This document shows positions 63,821 through 64,000 of a stretch of 64,000 nucleotides of DNA, piece after piece (positions within the stretch are counted from its first letter, which is position 1; the number at the start of each line of letters is the position of its first letter). Location: assembly GCF_000336635.1 (NCBI RefSeq), contig NZ_AOLY01000039.1:334130-398129 (forward strand), read 5' to 3'. The notes beneath the pieces are model-generated. The model ran no database searches. It was not told where the DNA came from and worked only from the letters and a program-made list of their open reading frames with translations. Both the position numbers and the translations under genes were made by a program. This stretch comes from Haloarcula japonica DSM 6131. Its GTDB lineage: Archaea > Halobacteriota > Halobacteria > Halobacteriales > Haloarculaceae.

Positions 63821-64000
63821 GCTTCACCTCGTCGCCGCAGAGGGCGGCTTCGGAGCGTTCTTGTCTCGCCAGTTCACCGATAGACTGCTCGCCGCCGTCG
63901 GTCACGACGCCGCTCTCGTCGGCCGCTTCGAGGAAGGCATCGGTCGCCTGCTCGACGCGTGTCTCGGGCTTCTCGGCGTAGGCCAGCGTGTAGTAGTCTC
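63813..64000 (-). CDS. C-terminal end of a corrin methylase, probably CbiL
   Basis: The last 61 codons of a gene that starts beyond the window. The product ends with LAYAEKPETRVEQATDAF and an acidic tail with a single Cys. Short aromatic DYYTLAY is consistent with the final strand of a C20-methyltransferase (CbiL), and this gene normally precedes cbiF in haloarchaea. It could instead be CbiT or another methylase; too little is visible to be certain. Confidence 0.5.
   Translation of the reverse strand, partial: DYYTLAYAEKPETRVEQATDAFLEAADESGVVTDGGEQSIGELARQERSEAALCGDEVKHD

Overview
The window is chromosomal DNA from an extremely halophilic archaeon, most likely Haloarcula. Supporting signs are high G+C, strongly acidic proteins, AT-rich TATA-like boxes about 25-30 nt before start codons (leaderless transcription), Tat signals, a PGF-CTERM surface protein, and a xylose dehydrogenase that closely resembles, from memory, the characterised Haloarcula enzyme. 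No rRNA, tRNA, CRISPR array, transposase or integrase was found.

Layout. 1-5.1 kb: 5' part of a sugar-acid dehydratase, panE, two small proteins and the metY-metX methionine pair. 5.2-12.6 kb: a MoxR ATPase convergent with a DUF58/transglutaminase operon. 12.8-16.5 kb: a Tat-exported beta-helix protein, a small conserved protein and an ABC-2 exporter. 16.6-26.1 kb: a receiver/PAS/histidine kinase hybrid, bacterial-type LigA, a HalOD1 protein, a class V aminotransferase, small membrane proteins and UvrC. 26.2-34.9 kb: the oxidative D-xylose pathway (FAH-family dehydratase, ketoglutarate-semialdehyde dehydrogenase, xylose dehydrogenase, an MBL-fold candidate lactonase, xylonate dehydratase), with HtpX and a small zinc-finger gene between. 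34.9-42.2 kb: nucleoside hydrolase, a large PGF-CTERM protein with a PHP metallohydrolase domain, a His-rich Tat lipoprotein, XapX and a quinone-reductase-like MDR.

42.5-64 kb is a cobalamin island in several units: a divergent CbiX paralogue; cobN-cbiC-cbiE; chlID followed by cobalt transporter genes cbtB-cbtA; an operon of a 16-codon leader ORF, two cbiH paralogues, ferredoxin, a LAGLIDADG-like protein, CbiX with a ferredoxin domain, DUF3209 and a beta-propeller; and a cbiL(partial)-cbiF-cbiG unit running in from beyond the right edge. Together they cover cobalt uptake, corrin ring methylation and contraction, and chelation.

The most notable observation is a shared palindrome, roughly TAAAACAA-N6-TTGTTTTA, at the promoters of the CbiX paralogue, the divergent cobN/chlID pair and the cbiH operon, with a weaker copy before cbtB. 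It is a candidate operator of a cobalamin or cobalt regulon. The same operon encodes a two-domain LAGLIDADG-like protein in which one active-site acid is lost, reminiscent of domesticated DNA-binding proteins. A perfect 11-bp inverted repeat over the start codon of the small zinc-finger gene at 28.5 kb is a further candidate regulatory element.
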